Shown here piece by piece: positions 46,148-57,187 of a stretch of DNA of 64,000 bases. The notes beneath the pieces are model-generated. The model had not been told where the DNA came from and searched no databases. It saw only the letters and a program-made list of their open reading frames with translations. Every line of letters starts with the position of its first letter. Position 1 is the first letter of the stretch. Source of the DNA: Dermacentor variabilis (Eukaryota > Arthropoda > Arachnida > Ixodida > Ixodidae); NCBI RefSeq assembly GCF_050947875.1, contig NC_134568.1:207602352-207666351 (forward strand), given 5' to 3'. A program made the position numbers and the translations under genes.

Positions 46148-47089
46148 CCCTTTGAAGGTCGAATTATTTTGAAAAAAACTTTCTCAGGTGGTCAAATTAC
46201 TTTATTGCTGATCTTGAATGTCCAAAATGTATAAAGTCTGGAATAAATAGTAAAAAATAATTAGGAACAGTATTTTGGTGTCGGCATCACTCAGAACTGC
46301 AAAATGTTCAATAGTATTTCCGAGCGTGGTACTCCTTGAAACACAGGTCTACGCACAGCGCCTTATCGCAGTCTGCACACCTAAAATGCGTGTCTGTACT
46401 CTTGGAGCGAGGAGTTGTGTTGGCGCACACATGACATCTCTGGTTGTGGCTGCCTTGGGCAGAGGTCTGAGGCGCCCTCTCACGTAAGCGCGTTGCCGCG
46501 GAGAGCGAGAATACCTCGTGAGCGGTGGTGATAAACAAGCTAAGAGCAGTGCCAGTCAAGATAGAAATCAACTTCCGCCGCCCCTGCGAGAGCGTGCTGA
46601 CAAAGAGAAAATCCACGTTTCGCGCGCCTCCGTTGTGATCACGCGGCGGAACCGAAACCGCGAAAGCGCGTTGCCACTGACAGCGAGAATACCTCGCGAA
46701 CGGCGCTGATAAGCAAGCTAAGAGCAGCGCCAATCAAGATATAAATCAACTTCCACCGCCCTGCAAGAGAGTGCCGACAAAGAAAAAAAATGACGCTTCG
46801 CGCGCCTCCGTTGCGATCACGCGGCGAAACCGAAACCACCAAAGGGGCGTTGCCGCAGTTTGAGCGACTCGCTGAAGCTAGCAATCAGCTCTGTTTATCT
46901 CCCCAAGAAGGTAGCACCAATTTCAAACGCTTCTTGTAAGTGCTAAGAGGTGGCAGCACCTCCCGGTGAGCACGCATCGTCATTATGGAGCGAAATTTCA
47001 AACGGAGGGTCGGAACCGTACCCGTACGGCAAAGACCTTGTGGGACAGAAAACCGCCGCCGTACATGTACGGCGAAAACCTTCAAAGGG
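46148..47089. mobile_element. piggyBac-like MITE (942 bp) at a TTAA site
   Basis: The ends CCCTTTGAAGGT (46148-46159) and its exact inverse (47078-47089) are flanked by TTAA on both sides (46144-46147 and 47090-47093). A TTAA duplication and CCC- ends are hallmarks of the piggyBac superfamily. There is no transposase. The interior has a GC-rich tandem repeat (46488-46860). It sits in the LINE RNase H; removing it with one TTAA leaves the LINE frame unbroken there. Confidence 0.88.
46488..46860. repeat. About 178-bp tandem repeat inside the piggyBac MITE
   Basis: GCGCGTTGCC at 46488 and at 46666 begin two diverged copies (period 178) with shared GCGAGAATACCTCG, CAAGCTAAGAGCAG and TTCGCGCGCCTCCGTTG. 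A third partial copy starts near 46845. The unit is CpG-rich. Confidence 0.85.
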
Positions 47090-47677
47090 TTAAGGATAGG
47101 CCACACATACGGTACTCACTCTTTATCTCTTGACCAACTTGTATTAAGTGCGGCAATAGTCTCACAGTCATCCATGTTCTTATTCAGTACCCTGCCATAG
47201 AAACAGAGAGGAAAAAGTATTTCCCTGTTGCATATCGCGAGAATATACCCCTTCACCTTGCATTTTTTCTTAGCGATGAACCGCTTTTTAATCTGCAAAC
47301 AGCCTTGGATTTTTTAGCCAAAACCGACACCCTGAAAATCATTTGGCCAGGCAACATTTAGCACACGACTAACAGCCCTGCATTTAAGGGCTCTCTTGAA
47401 ACTCTTGTGTCACTGTTATGTTTTATTGCATCATGATTTAACGAAAGCTCATTGTCATAGTCCACATCACTACCTAGTCAGCGTCATTATTTTAGCACCT
47501 ATATATTCTACGCCACTTACAGCTACAGGTTTTAGACCCTTTTACAGCCATATCACATCTACCATGAGAAATTCATTGTGCACGTCATCCACAATGAATC
47601 GTCAACATTACCACTTGTCATGGCACTCTTTGGCCAAACCTGGCCCTTGCGCCATAAAACACCACACATCATCATCA

Positions 47678-48146
47678 TGCCCTGTCAGCACGCTCTTTGC
47701 CCATCCTGTCGATGACAATATTACAAAACAGTCCTGGAACAATTCCAAGCGCCTCCAGAACAGCTTTCGTGCAGAATTACCATCATTGTAGTAGGCTACA
47801 GTATTGTTAGTTGCTGTCTTAAATGCGTAAGCACCGACAAAGTTTTCTTCGGGCCGCGGCACCAGATGAGTTGGTTGAGCGACTCATTGGTGTTCTGTGT
47901 TCGTCCGTGAATACATTTGCTCAGAAAACTGACTACCTTTGAAAGTTCTCTTTCTGCTCCATTTGCTGGACGATCGTTCCATCTTCTGGGCAAGTAATAA
48001 GTTCGAAACTCGAAACGGAGGTGACCACGACCACGTAAGCAAAAGCAAGAGTTTGACGTAGTGGTTCTTCTCTACAAAGGATTATTACGTCAAACTCTTG
48101 CTTCGAGTTGTTAACAAATTCGACTTCGCCCTGCCATCTGCTAGCC
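47678..48146. other. Intron; hairpin but no gene
   Basis: Noncoding sequence between the LINE tail and the SINE. It includes an 18-bp perfect inverted repeat at 48043-48103. Confidence 0.45.
48043..48103. repeat. Perfect 18-bp inverted repeat with 25-nt loop
   Basis: AAGCAAGAGTTTGACGTA (48043-48060) is matched exactly by its inverse at 48086-48103. Confidence 0.9.
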
Positions 48147-48345
48147 GCCTGGTTAGCTCAAATGGTAGAGCGGCTGCCCCAAAAAGGCGGTGGTCCCGGG
48201 TTTCAGCCCCGGACCAGGACGAATTTTTCATCAACTGCGATGCTTTCCTTTCAAGGAACCTGTATGGGATTCCTTTGTGGCAATTGCTATGATTGGGTGG
48301 ATGTCTCATTTTATTTTAATTAATATATGATTTTTAGTACAAATC
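48147..48345 (+). mobile_element. tRNA-derived SINE (ixodid 'Ruka'-like)
   Basis: The head is strongly tRNA-like: A box TGGTTAGCTCAAATGG (48150-48165), B box GGGTTTCAGCCCC (48198-48210), then GGACCAGGACGAATTTTTC. The body (CGATGCTTTCCTTTCAAGGA ... GGGTGGATGTCTCATTTTA) is the one I know from hard ticks, where a SINE called Ruka has been described. The B box carries C for the usual G in GGTTCGA-type motifs, and the sequence continues beyond a tRNA 3' end, so this is a SINE and not a tRNA gene. Confidence 0.75.
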
Positions 48346-50409
48346 ATTTACTTACCACACACACACACACAAAAGCAAAAAAAAAAGCATGCCGTAACGA
48401 AGAAAACTGCGAACGACAACGATAAACAAACTGGCCTTCGCCCGCCATTTTTAAACGTCAGGGCGCGTGGCACACTTCGGCGTGACATTTGAACTGCTTT
48501 GAGCGGACGCTCGAAGTCACGCTTTTTCAGGTTCGTTCCTCATAGTGCAGTCGATCTTTCTGTGCCAAAATTGCAAATTCTATTTTGGCCCCCCTTAAGG
48601 GCATTAAAAGGCATGCATTTGTTTTCCAGACGTTTTTGCGGCCCCTAGGGAGTCAGAAAAATTTGACGTTGACTGTACTCAACTGCATGAATCGATTTGT
48701 GAACATACAAATAATTCAGTTCTCAACTCGATTATCTGCTACTCTGTTTTTCGTATATTTGGTGAAATACTTGGCTGAGGTCGATGCATTGCATAGAGCC
48801 TTACCGTGGTGCTCATTTGTTTTCGGGACAAAAGAAAATTCCGGAGCTTCTACGCTGAAACCACAGTTGTCAAATTGCTGAACCCACTAACCACCATTGT
48901 ACCAAGACAGGCATGCCTGTCTTAGTACAATGGTCATCTGGGTCATCAACTTGAATTGAAACAATTCCTATACCCTACACCGACAAAGGGAATGGCGATG
49001 AAAGCGACACCTATGTGCTAAGGTATAGAACTGATTAGCCACTGGAAGGCACGCAGATCGCATCACATACACATGTTCATGCACACAGATTCAAGAGTTT
49101 GCACATGCAGTTCGGAACATTCTGTCAATCCGCAAACTTCTGGGTGCAATCGCAGTAGTTGCCAGTTTCAACGGTTGTCAAAAACATGTATAATCTCAGA
49201 ACCGATCGCCGGTTAGCCACACATACGAACATATTGGCGGCAAGCTTTCTGCGACGGCTTGTGGAAAGCTTGCTGGTCACATCGGCCAGCAGCCAAGTTT
49301 CGTAATGGCACACTGCTTTGGCTGTTAGGCCTAATCGGTAGGGCTTCAAAAGGTGTATCAGGTATTGGCGACAGAAGTTAGTTTTACGCCGACTCGACTT
49401 GTACGTAGTATTCGCAGAGGCCACATGACACACAGGAAGCCAATAAACCGCCTTACAATGAAAGCAACTGTACAGGATGGTACGAACGTTCTCCAACGCC
49501 ATCACCTTCTTAGCGGCACACTACAAAGGCATCTCATCTGGGCGCCGTTCATAGACGCATAGTCTCTTGTTGAGCTTCTAACATTATTTTGTCTAGTGTG
49601 TTAAAGCACACCAAAGCATATTTGTCGTTTGAAAGGCACGTAAGACATTTGCCTTCACTTTTTGTCTTGTGCCTGATGGCACAAACTGTTCTAGATCATT
49701 TGTAATTTCTTGTCTGACCTACACCTAGTGCATATTTTTGTTCTCGTTAGCCTACAAAATTTTATTTGTTTGGAAAATTAAGTTCCTTGCTTACCCAAAT
49801 AAAATTTTTGCTGCGTATTGTGCATGGTATACCGTCCGTAGGAAGGCAACTTTAATTGGTCGCTGTTGGCTTTGTGTCTTGCTTCATTGTTGAGGAGCAC
49901 TTACTGATTGCACAGTAATAAGCTTCGCCAAATGGTTACAGATGATTGCTGTACTACTCCGTGTTCCAAAACGACCAATTTTTATGCTCCAAAACTTCTC
50001 CAGAACGACATTTTTCCAGCTCTGAAAATTGCTCCAAATCCTAAACTGGCTGGACTACCACTGGTGTGGTCTTGGTGCTTTGTGCTAGGCCACAATTTAC
50101 AAGTAGGCATTGTTGGCGCTAAAAAAAAAAATGAATTCCTGCTACACCGCACAGCTTGGAATTCACCAAGTTGGTGCTTTGCATTACAGGCTGTAGGCCC
50201 AAGCTTTTTTAGAAATTAAACTTTTTCATAGACCCTGTGACCAAACTTCCGGCACCAATAGGAATTCGATTTTCTAGACATGTGCTGTAGCTGTAGATAA
50301 GCTGTTTCAAAGCTGCCTTGTTTTTTGTCTTAAAATTTTGTGTGGAAAAAGTGTGATTTGCAAGGTGGTAGTAAGAAACAGTACATTTGACATGTACATT
50401 TATTTTCAG
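48346..50409. other. Acinus intron; no exon recognised
   Basis: An AC microsatellite lies at 48356-48370 and a 42-bp palindrome at 48893-48934. Open frames such as 49125-49505 on minus and 49908-50219 on plus show no recognisable domain. Confidence 0.45.
48893..48934. repeat. 42-bp palindrome, one mismatched pair
   Basis: ACCATTGTACCAAGACAGGC at 48893 meets its inverse at GCATGC (centre 48913/48914) with no spacer. One position (C opposite A) does not pair. Confidence 0.9.
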
Positions 50410-50522
50410 CCTTGAAAAAGGATTCTGAAGATAAGGAGGAGCGGCCACAGCGGAAGCGCAGATGGGGCTCCACAAATGTTGTTCTTGGTCCTTCAGTAAG
50501 CATTTCTACTGCTGCACTGAAG
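50410..50522 (+). CDS. ACIN1: Acinus exon with RKRRWG block (113 nt)
   Basis: The exon follows TTTTCAG| and ends CTGAAG|GTATGT. After two bases that complete an alanine codon with the previous exon it reads LKKDSEDKEERPQRKRRWGS, TNVVLGPSVSISTAALK. The RKRRWG-ST ... SISI-T--LK arrangement is highly conserved in animal acinus, where it precedes the LIPDI motif encoded by the next exon. Basic composition suits nuclear localisation. Phase is 0 at the 3' end. Confidence 0.92.
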
Positions 50523-52027
50523 GTATGTTTGCATGTTTAGCACTTGAGAGCAAAGTATATCTTTGTTGATGCTCACTGCCAGCTGTACTGTGGCAGTGCA
50601 TGTAAAGAATAACATAGCAATAGAAACTGAAGCATCCAAGCTTGTGGCACCCTAAGGTGTTGAAAAGGCAAAGGCAAAGGAGCTTGTATTTAAGAATCTT
50701 GGTTGTGGTGTAAGATGTACCCCTGTATCATCTGCATACCTGCCAAGCATCCCAGATTTTGACCATTTCTTCCGATTGAACGGTTGACAGGAAAGTATCC
50801 CGGAAATTGCAGTTGAGCCCCGTTTCTATCCGCATCCAGCACTTCGTCTGGCCAGATTGGCAAAAAATCCAACCCAATCCAATCCTGTTGGAAGTTCATG
50901 GCGCATAGCACTAAGAAAGTAGTAGGGAAACCCTGGTTGGCATTATTTTGTTAACCATAGCGCCGCTCATTACACTGACGAGGTTGTTGGGTGCCTTAGT
51001 AGCCATAGTCTCATTTAGCTAGCAGGCGAATACCGCAGTCCACGGCTAGCAACACTAGAGTCTCCATCGTTCGCCTCAATGCAGTGGCTAGAATTGGGAA
51101 GTGTGATGAACGCATTGGCTTGTGCGTGGCGCTTTGGAAGGAAACTGTCAGGGGGCGCTGCCAGACGCATGCATGTCGGCCGGGACGGTGGCTAGCGGCC
51201 GCAGCGCAGGGGCCCTGCATGGAATGTGATCATCCACGCGCGCTTTCAGGAATGCAATAACAAATAAGAGCTTCGCAATATTATGCTCGCTCGTTCATGG
51301 CTGCAAATTACTATATGTAGAGTAGCATAGCTCCTTACGAATTAAAATGTGCTGAGGTAACAATCCGATTGAGTGTAATGCAATAACAAATAAGAGCTTC
51401 GCAATATTATGCTCGCTCGTTCATGGCTGCAAATTACTATATGTAGAGTAGCATAGCTCCTTACGAATTAAAATGTGCTGAGGTAACAATCCGATTGAGT
51501 GTGCGTCGATAGTAGAATGCAGCTTGCTTTATCTGGTTATCGAACGTAAGGCAAGAAAATTCCCAGTGGTAACTCGGAAGCAAAAATTTTAGTTTCAGCT
51601 CACTGCTTACGCAAGCAACTCGTTTTTTGAAGAGTGGCTTAGAATCCGAAACCATTCTCAGTAATCGATAATGTTTTGCTACATGACACACCTGAGCTGG
51701 TGCTCTTTTTTTTTTTTTCACGAGAACAAAAAAAAAACATTTTGTTTAAATAGTTTACAAGCAGTTCAAGCAGAACGTTGTCAGCCTCTGCTAAGTGACG
51801 CGCCTAAGCTTCAGTTGCTTCTTTTCACGGGAAGACGCTCTCTCTTTGTTGAGTGCCTTCGCGTAGAAATGTAAACGGGTGACCAAAAAAAAATTTGTGA
51901 CCTGGTTGGTGACGTTGGGGACGTGATGTGTACAGCCTAGCATGTCGTCATTTTTTGCAGGCAGGAGACAAGCTTATCCAAGCTGCCACTGTAAAGCTCA
52001 TTCTAACTGAACCACATTGAAAAAGTA
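50523..52027. other. Acinus intron with a tandem duplication
   Basis: Noncoding intron. It contains the perfect 126-bp tandem duplication at 51251-51502. T- and A-runs lie near 51709-51740. Confidence 0.5.
51251..51502. repeat. 126-bp perfect tandem duplication
   Basis: 51251-51376 and 51377-51502 read the same with no difference that I can find (start AATGCAATAACAAATAAGAG, end CCGATTGAGTGT). Absence of divergence implies a very recent duplication or an assembly artefact. Confidence 0.93.
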
Positions 52028-53191
52028 CCGTATTTACACGATTGTAAGTCGACTCGAACGTAAGTCGACCCCCCCATAACGCTAGACCGGGAAAAACAAA
52101 AAACAAAATAAACCCGAGAGCGCATTCGATAACGAAAATTGATTAGTAGCTAACATGGTCATTGGACTACTCGTCTTCACTAGTGCTGCCATCGTCATAG
52201 TTGCTGCGGTCCCACAGCGCGTCGTGGTCCAGCGAAATTTCAAATTTGCAAACGACCGCACCAGGTCATCGTGCAGAACAGCAGCCCACGCCAAATGCAC
52301 CCAACCACACGCAGCCGTCAGGGAGGCTCTTTTGACAGGTCCGGTTGGCGTAATTTCGCAGTCTTCTGCCGCCAGCCACTCGTTGTGCTCACGGCGGAGC
52401 AGAACCTTAAAATTCAGGCGGAGGTCCAGGCTTATTTCATGACCACGTCGCACTTCACTGGCAGGGACCGATCATGCATTTCAGCGACGTACGCCGCAAG
52501 CTTAGCCTACAGCTCCGGAAAGCGTCTAGACTTCGGCACGTGGGAAATTTCTCACTTGCCGCCACAGGGTGAAAATTTCGCTTCGCTGCAGTCGCCACTC
52601 TCGCACCACCCGTTTAGAAACATCGAAATTGCGGCCCGCTGCGCAGTGATTTGTTTCTTCGGCGTAAAGGATGGCAGCCCTCTTGAACGCTGCTGTGAAC
52701 GAGTGCCGAAAGATTAGTGGGCCTGCAGCACTCATGACGACTGGGGAAGCGTAGAAGTAGCCGAAGTGGAGCGCGTCAAGAAGTTAATCAAACCAATGCT
52801 TTTAAACAGAGAAAGAGAAACCCGCGAGCGGTGTCTGCTCTTCCATGAACTACCGATACTCCCCGCAAGCGCCGCCGTTCTGAGGGTGCCGCCGCAAATG
52901 GGAACAGCGGCGCTTTTATCACCTATCGACACCCCCCCATGAGTGTTGCATGCACTGTAAGACTCTCAAAAATGTTGAAAAACCCTTCCGAAAAGCGAAC
53001 AAACACGCGGGATAGCGAAAAGATACAGGTAGGGCCATAGAGCAAACATAAAACTGTAACTACGTTGTAGCTCTCGTTAATATGGCTTTTTTTTGGCGGG
53101 GCCATGTTTTGGTTTCGATTGTAAGTCGACCCCCCAACTTCAGACTTTCAAATTTTAAAAAAGGGGTCGACTTACAATCGTGTAAATACGC
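52028..53191 (-). mobile_element. pogo-type transposon lacking its catalytic core
   Basis: A 25-bp end (52029-52053, starting CGTATTTACACGATTGTAAG) is matched exactly by its inverse at 53166-53190. One mismatched base outside each brings the element to 52028-53191, flanked by TA (52026-52027 and 53192-53193). The 1.16 kb interior holds the head and tail of a transposase on the minus strand. The exact 25/25 match suggests it is young compared with the other pogo elements in the window. Confidence 0.9.
52082..52735 (-). pseudogene. pogo transposase: HTH head and C-terminal tail, DDE missing
   Basis: Minus strand, from high to low coordinate. RHSFTAAFKRAAILYAEETN, HCAAGRNFDVSKRVVREWRL (52700-52600) is a CENP-B/brinker-type N-terminal HTH. 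In another frame follows the start of a Tc5/CENP-B HTH: FPEL, a stop, then AKLAAYVAEMHDRSLPVKCD (about 52524-52445). Directly after it, at about 52385-52290, comes the family's C-terminal block, NEWLAAEDCEITPTGPVKRA, SLTAACGWVHLAWAAV, then LVRSF. In a complete transposase some 250-300 residues including the DDE triad lie between. Their clean absence identifies an internal deletion derivative. Confidence 0.82.
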
Positions 53192-53855
53192 TAGTTTCAA
53201 GGGCATCTACATATTAGAAAAGCTTCTCAGAAGGGTATATGGGGCCCCGCAGAACTTGGTGAACATCGCCAGCTATTCGTTGGCTTCATCGGTGGAAAGA
53301 AGAAGTTCGTCGAAGCATTCCTTGCACTCAGTCAAATCCCATGCTGATATTGATGGGGGTGAAATGCAAAAAAACGCCTGTGTACCATGCATTGGGTGCG
53401 TGCGTGCCCCCCCCCCCCCCGCCTCGACAATGGTAATGGGCCGACAATATAGCTGATGACCATGCTGGCGACGTATCAGAACCAAAATATTGATTTTCTG
53501 CTCAACTTGGTGAAGAAATTAGCACATGTCCATGCAGGCCGAGTCTGAATTTTGAACGGTGCTCTGTAAGGTGTCTGTAATTTCGGTCATTCTTATACAT
53601 TGTCTTTGGGGCCAGTGGTGGTGCCACAAAGCTGGCTGTATTATTGGTGTTGGAATTATTGGTTGGTGACTGTGTCGACATTGGAGCTGGTGGCCCCCTC
53701 TCCTACAGGCTTGAAAACTGCTCTAAGATTCTATAAGCAGCATAGCTGTGTGACGTTTTGACTACATATTAAGCTGTGCACATTAGTTGCAGATTTGGGG
53801 ATTTGCTAGGAAAAGCACATTATTGTGAGCTTTTTATCTTGTTTTTGATATGCAG
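53192..53855. other. Acinus intron end; C-run
   Basis: A poly-C run lies at about 53407-53420. The acceptor TTTTTGATATGCAG ends at 53855. Confidence 0.5.
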
Positions 53856-54382
53856 GACCTGATACCTGATATTGAAGAGCCACTGTCCAAGCCCAAAGAG
53901 CTTGAAGAGGAGCATGTCACTGCATCTGTTGGAGAGTCACCAGTTGCAGAGCTTGAGGAGACGTCTGATGAGCCACCAGTCAAACTCCAGGTTGTAGATG
54001 ATGAAGCTACTAGTGAAGAAGTGCCACCCTGTGATGACAAGACAGAAAATAAGGAAACGAGGGAAGATGGAGAGCCTAGTCACAGTGAGAAATCTGCGAA
54101 GGGTGAGAAGGTTTCAAGAGATGAGAAACCTAAAGATGATAGATTGCCCAGGAGTGAGCGCATTCCTCGAGATGAAAAGGAAAAGCCCCTTGGCAGGGAT
54201 GAGAAGGCAGTTAAAGCTGACAAACCTCCGAGAGAAGTTAGTAGAGATGATAAGCTAGGAAGGCATGATGCAAACACAAAGGAAATGAAAGTGGCCAGAG
54301 AAAGAGCGTCGCCAATTACAGCACCCAGTGCTGAGCGCAAGGCTCTCCGTGTGATCTCTGACAGAGCGCCCTTGTCTAAAAG
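53856..54382 (+). CDS. ACIN1: Acinus exon: LIPDI motif and charged linker (527 nt)
   Basis: The exon starts after GATATGCAG| in phase 0 and ends AAAAG|GTAAGC, leaving AG, which joins the G of the exon at 60728 to make an arginine codon. It begins DLIPDIEEPLSKPKELEEE, matching the LIPDI motif after the serine block in vertebrate acinus. A long acidic part follows (EELEETSDEPPVKLQVVDDE-like composition), then imprecise repeats of K/R-DEK-type units (VSRDEKPKDDRLPRSERIPR, KPLGRDEKAV). It ends with ASPITAPSAERKALRVISDR. It is the disordered linker before the RRM. Confidence 0.88.
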
Positions 54383-54933
54383 GTAAGCTTACAAATCTCA
54401 AATATTTATGATGAAGTTGTTAAACGCAAAAACATGAAGACAAATAACTCGTTAAAGGACATACTACAATATATTGTACTGAATTTATTTGCTTTCAAAT
54501 ACAGTCTACGCTCGATACGAAGGGCCCATGTACAACAGACTTTAAGATATAATGGACCATATTTCAACTTTAGTTTGCTCTACCTGTTATATTAATGCAC
54601 CGAAGTTTACTTTTAACGGACCGCAACACAATGGACTATCAGCTACAGTGGACGAAATTAGTGGCAATTTTTGTCAAAGTTGGGCATATAAAATGGACTT
54701 TTGCTGTTTTGCCACGGGCTGCTCTATTCCAAAATCCAGTGTCCAGTGCCATGCCGGATTATGGGTCCAGTGTCGCGCGCTAAATGCTGGGATGTATGTT
54801 GGGCAGGCGGGGCATACTGGGAGATGCTGGGTAGGGGTGCAAAAAGTTGCTCTAGCGCGTGGAATGCGCTGTATTTTAACTTTAAAAAAAGTCCTAAATC
54901 AACCGCCGACCTGGGATGCTGTTTGGCCTGTTG
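54383..54933. other. Intron; possible left end of another Tigger-like element
   Basis: TACAGTCTACGCTCGATACG at 54503 resembles a Tigger-type left end. Several 'AACGGACC'-like phrases follow. No matching right end was found before the next element at 54934, so it is not called as an element. Confidence 0.35.
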
Positions 54934-56289
54934 CAGTCAAACCCACTTATAACAATATTCAGGTGCCATGAAAATTCCATTGTTATAACCGATAATTGTT
55001 ATAACCAGGTTGCATGAAAAAATCAAAATAGGGGGATGGCAGAGCTGTTGTGGAGAAAACTGTAATGGCGGGGAGGCCAGTGCCCCTCCCCACCACCTTC
55101 CTCCATCTGGCTGCTGATTGTGTTCACTCGTTTAACTGCTTCCTGGGTGCACCAATTGCGTGTAACAAGCCGTGGCTGTCGGCGTTAAAGAATAGCACTG
55201 CTATAACAACTGCAAAGAGGGATCACGGGCGGCAAGTGATATGCAAGTGTTGCCAAAGCATTGCATTGGTGGCCCCAAAAGGGGCCTTTTAAATATTTCT
55301 TGAAGGCTGGCACGGCAGCCTGTCAGCTTAAGAAATCCAGAAAAAACGCTGAGGCGAGATCGCCACAAGCATCTCGCCACGTACTTCTCACTGGCTTGCA
55401 CGAGAGAACCCTATGTCCGTCAGCCTTGCATGCTTTATGCAAAGCTTGCCGATATCTTTCTCCAAGGCATCCAGGTGCTCCATGTAGTGCAACGGAAGGT
55501 TCCTCGCGAAAACGAAGCCCCGGAGGGACAGAATCATCTGCCGGGGCCTCCTGTGAGGACAACGTTGAGGCAGTCTGCCCTACCGCATCATCGCTGCCGT
55601 CGCTATCTGATGCAAGCACGTTCACGACGATTGCCTCATCGGTTAGAAGCACTTAGTTTCCAAATCTACAGCCATGCGCTTTCTTTTCACCGGCAATGTC
55701 GTGCATTGCCGAGAATCAGCAGGCGGATCAGCCATCTTCCGTTTCGGTGGTGAGAAACTGCGTGGCCAGGAACGATTTCGATGCAAACAATGAAGACCAG
55801 CGCGAGCGATTAAGTTGTTTGCAAAAGTGCGCTGAATGAGGAGCCAGCGAGCAACATGCGAGCAACATGCGAGCAACCTGCGAGCAGCGCAGTTGGCGCG
55901 GTCTATTCGTGTTTCGGAGGTTGGGGCGGCGTAGAGCTGCGGGCACAGCCCATTCATGTCCGGAGGGGTGGAAGGGCAACAGGAAAGAGGCGCGTGAAGA
56001 TCGCTAGAAAACGTGTGCGCGGCGGCTGTTGGAGCAGCGGCTCATCGTGCAGCGGCTTGAATTTCTGGTTTTCTTTTCTTTTTTTCAATGATTTCGCATT
56101 TTGCTACCTTTTGGCTCGGACACCTAGCAGCCAAACCTCATTGTTATAGCCGATAACGCGGCATCGGAGCATTGTAGTAAGTGGGTTATTTCACCGTGGA
56201 AAGCATACAAAAGTTGACAGTGCAGCAGCTTCTCATTGTTATAACCGATATATTGTTAAAGCCGGTATCATTATAAGTGGGTTCGACTG
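54934..56289 (-). mobile_element. Tigger-like element (1.36 kb), internally deleted
   Basis: The left end CAGTCAAACCCACTTATAA (54934-54952) and the inverse of the right end, CAGTCGAACCCACTTATAA (56271-56289), differ at one position. TA follows on the right (56290-56291); the left dinucleotide is TG, probably a mutated TA. Repeats of 'TTGTTATAACCGATA' lie near both ends. A transposase tail lies on the minus strand at 55323-55652. Confidence 0.8.
55323..55652 (-). pseudogene. Tigger transposase acidic C-terminal tail
   Basis: The open frame on minus starts LLTDEAIVVNVLASDSDGSD, then DAVGQTASTLSSQEAPADD. The TDE-I-x-x-V signature followed by an acidic S/D/E stretch is the tail of Tigger transposases; TDEAIISNICK is found at the same place in the copy at 36404-39370. 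Nothing of the HTH or DDE domains is seen in the element. Confidence 0.6.
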
Positions 56290-56291
56290 TA

Positions 56292-57187
56292 CTGCCGGGT
56301 TTGATGGCTGTTTCTTGTTCTTCGCAGAAGGGATGTGCAACATTTCCTTAGTTCAACGATCAGTTTCAATCGACACATCTGTCAAGTAGCATATCTTCGT
56401 CAGAGAAGCGTAGACTAGTGCTAGCAGCCTTCGGCGACGGTACACATACATATATTTATAACGCATCACATCGCCACTCATCGCTTCTTGTGCTGACACT
56501 GTAGGCATGAAAATATTGTTTAAGAACACTGATGCGAAAGCTGAAATATAGTGATTTATTCTTGTTAGACTTGTTGATTTCTGAGCCCAGACAGGCCCAT
56601 AGCGTGTAGATGGATTTGGCGGATATGCTAGGCCTAAGCTTCGGTGCAAGGGAACGATCTTGGCATGGGTAACGGGTGGTTACTAAAATGTGTGTATTTG
56701 GCCCTCAGAGCCTTTTATCTATTGTCTTTTAGTACACTAAGGAAAGTGGAAGCGCATGAATCACCTCAGCTTTGTTATCAGTGCGATATCAATCAGCGGC
56801 AGGGCTCCTGGCAGTCCATTTAACATGTCTGAACAACTTCTGGATTTCGTATCGACTCCACAACTCTGTGACCACAGCGACAACTCACAGTCATTGGTTG
56901 CGTACAAACTACTAAAAAACGAACCGTCATTTGCACGATTTATTTCATGCTTATAGCTATCCGCCCAGAACAGAAAGGCAAAAAACGAAAGTGCTGTTCA
57001 CTGTCAGGTATCCATGCATAAACAGGGCATGAACCATGAAAGGTGTGTGATCACGCACCTGTATTCCAAGCTGCGACACGAAATAAACTTTTATGACCCC
57101 ACGATGTAGCATTATTGAACAAGAGACTAGTATCTAGTGATGAAATTGTATAAAGCATTTAATGCTCAACAGTGCCTATACTCCTTG
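56292..57187. other. Intron; nothing recognised
   Basis: No motif-bearing frame or repeat end. Composition is ordinary for the intron. Confidence 0.4.

Larger units (their letters stand above)
45500..47150 (+). pseudogene. I-type LINE RNase H domain, split by a MITE
   Basis: Motifs in order: FYTDALKS (first catalytic D, near 45545), AEAYAILKAV (E), a stop at 45679-45681, VFTDSLSVMRAL (D, near 45715-45750) and WVPGHRGIEGNVAADE (H/D region, near 45885-45935). The frame VLLCRL reaches 46147 and continues after the MITE at 47094 with RIGHTYGTHS, without any gap or shift. RNase H in these LINEs removes RNA from the cDNA hybrid. Confidence 0.85.
42698..47677 (+). mobile_element. I-type non-LTR retrotransposon, near full coding span, decayed
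   Basis: A short basic frame at 42698-42838 (MPKQRRSSLKRTGKKEKLRI) may be the end of ORF1. Endonuclease (42864-43837), reverse transcriptase (44006-45500) and RNase H (45500-47120) follow. A piggyBac-like MITE (46148-47089) interrupts the RNase H end. The 3' tail reads CTTGCGCCATAAAACACC then ATCATCATCAT, ending near 47677, as in I-type elements. Presence of RNase H supports the I group of LINEs. Many stops, frameshifts and one deletion make it inactive. Confidence 0.85.

Noticed and set aside
48147..48222. A tRNA gene
   Set aside because: A and B boxes are clear, but the B box is imperfect, the acceptor stem does not close and the sequence continues into a known type of SINE body; it is a tRNA-derived SINE.
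52296..52316. A second Harbinger end at 52296 (ACCCAACCACACGCAGCC)
   Set aside because: It resembles the Harbinger end at 21167 but lies within the pogo transposase tail coding sequence, lacks the GGC start context and has no TTA/partner end; taken as coincidence.
54503..54700. A complete Tigger-like element starting at 54503
   Set aside because: The left end looks right but no matching inverse end with TA was found.
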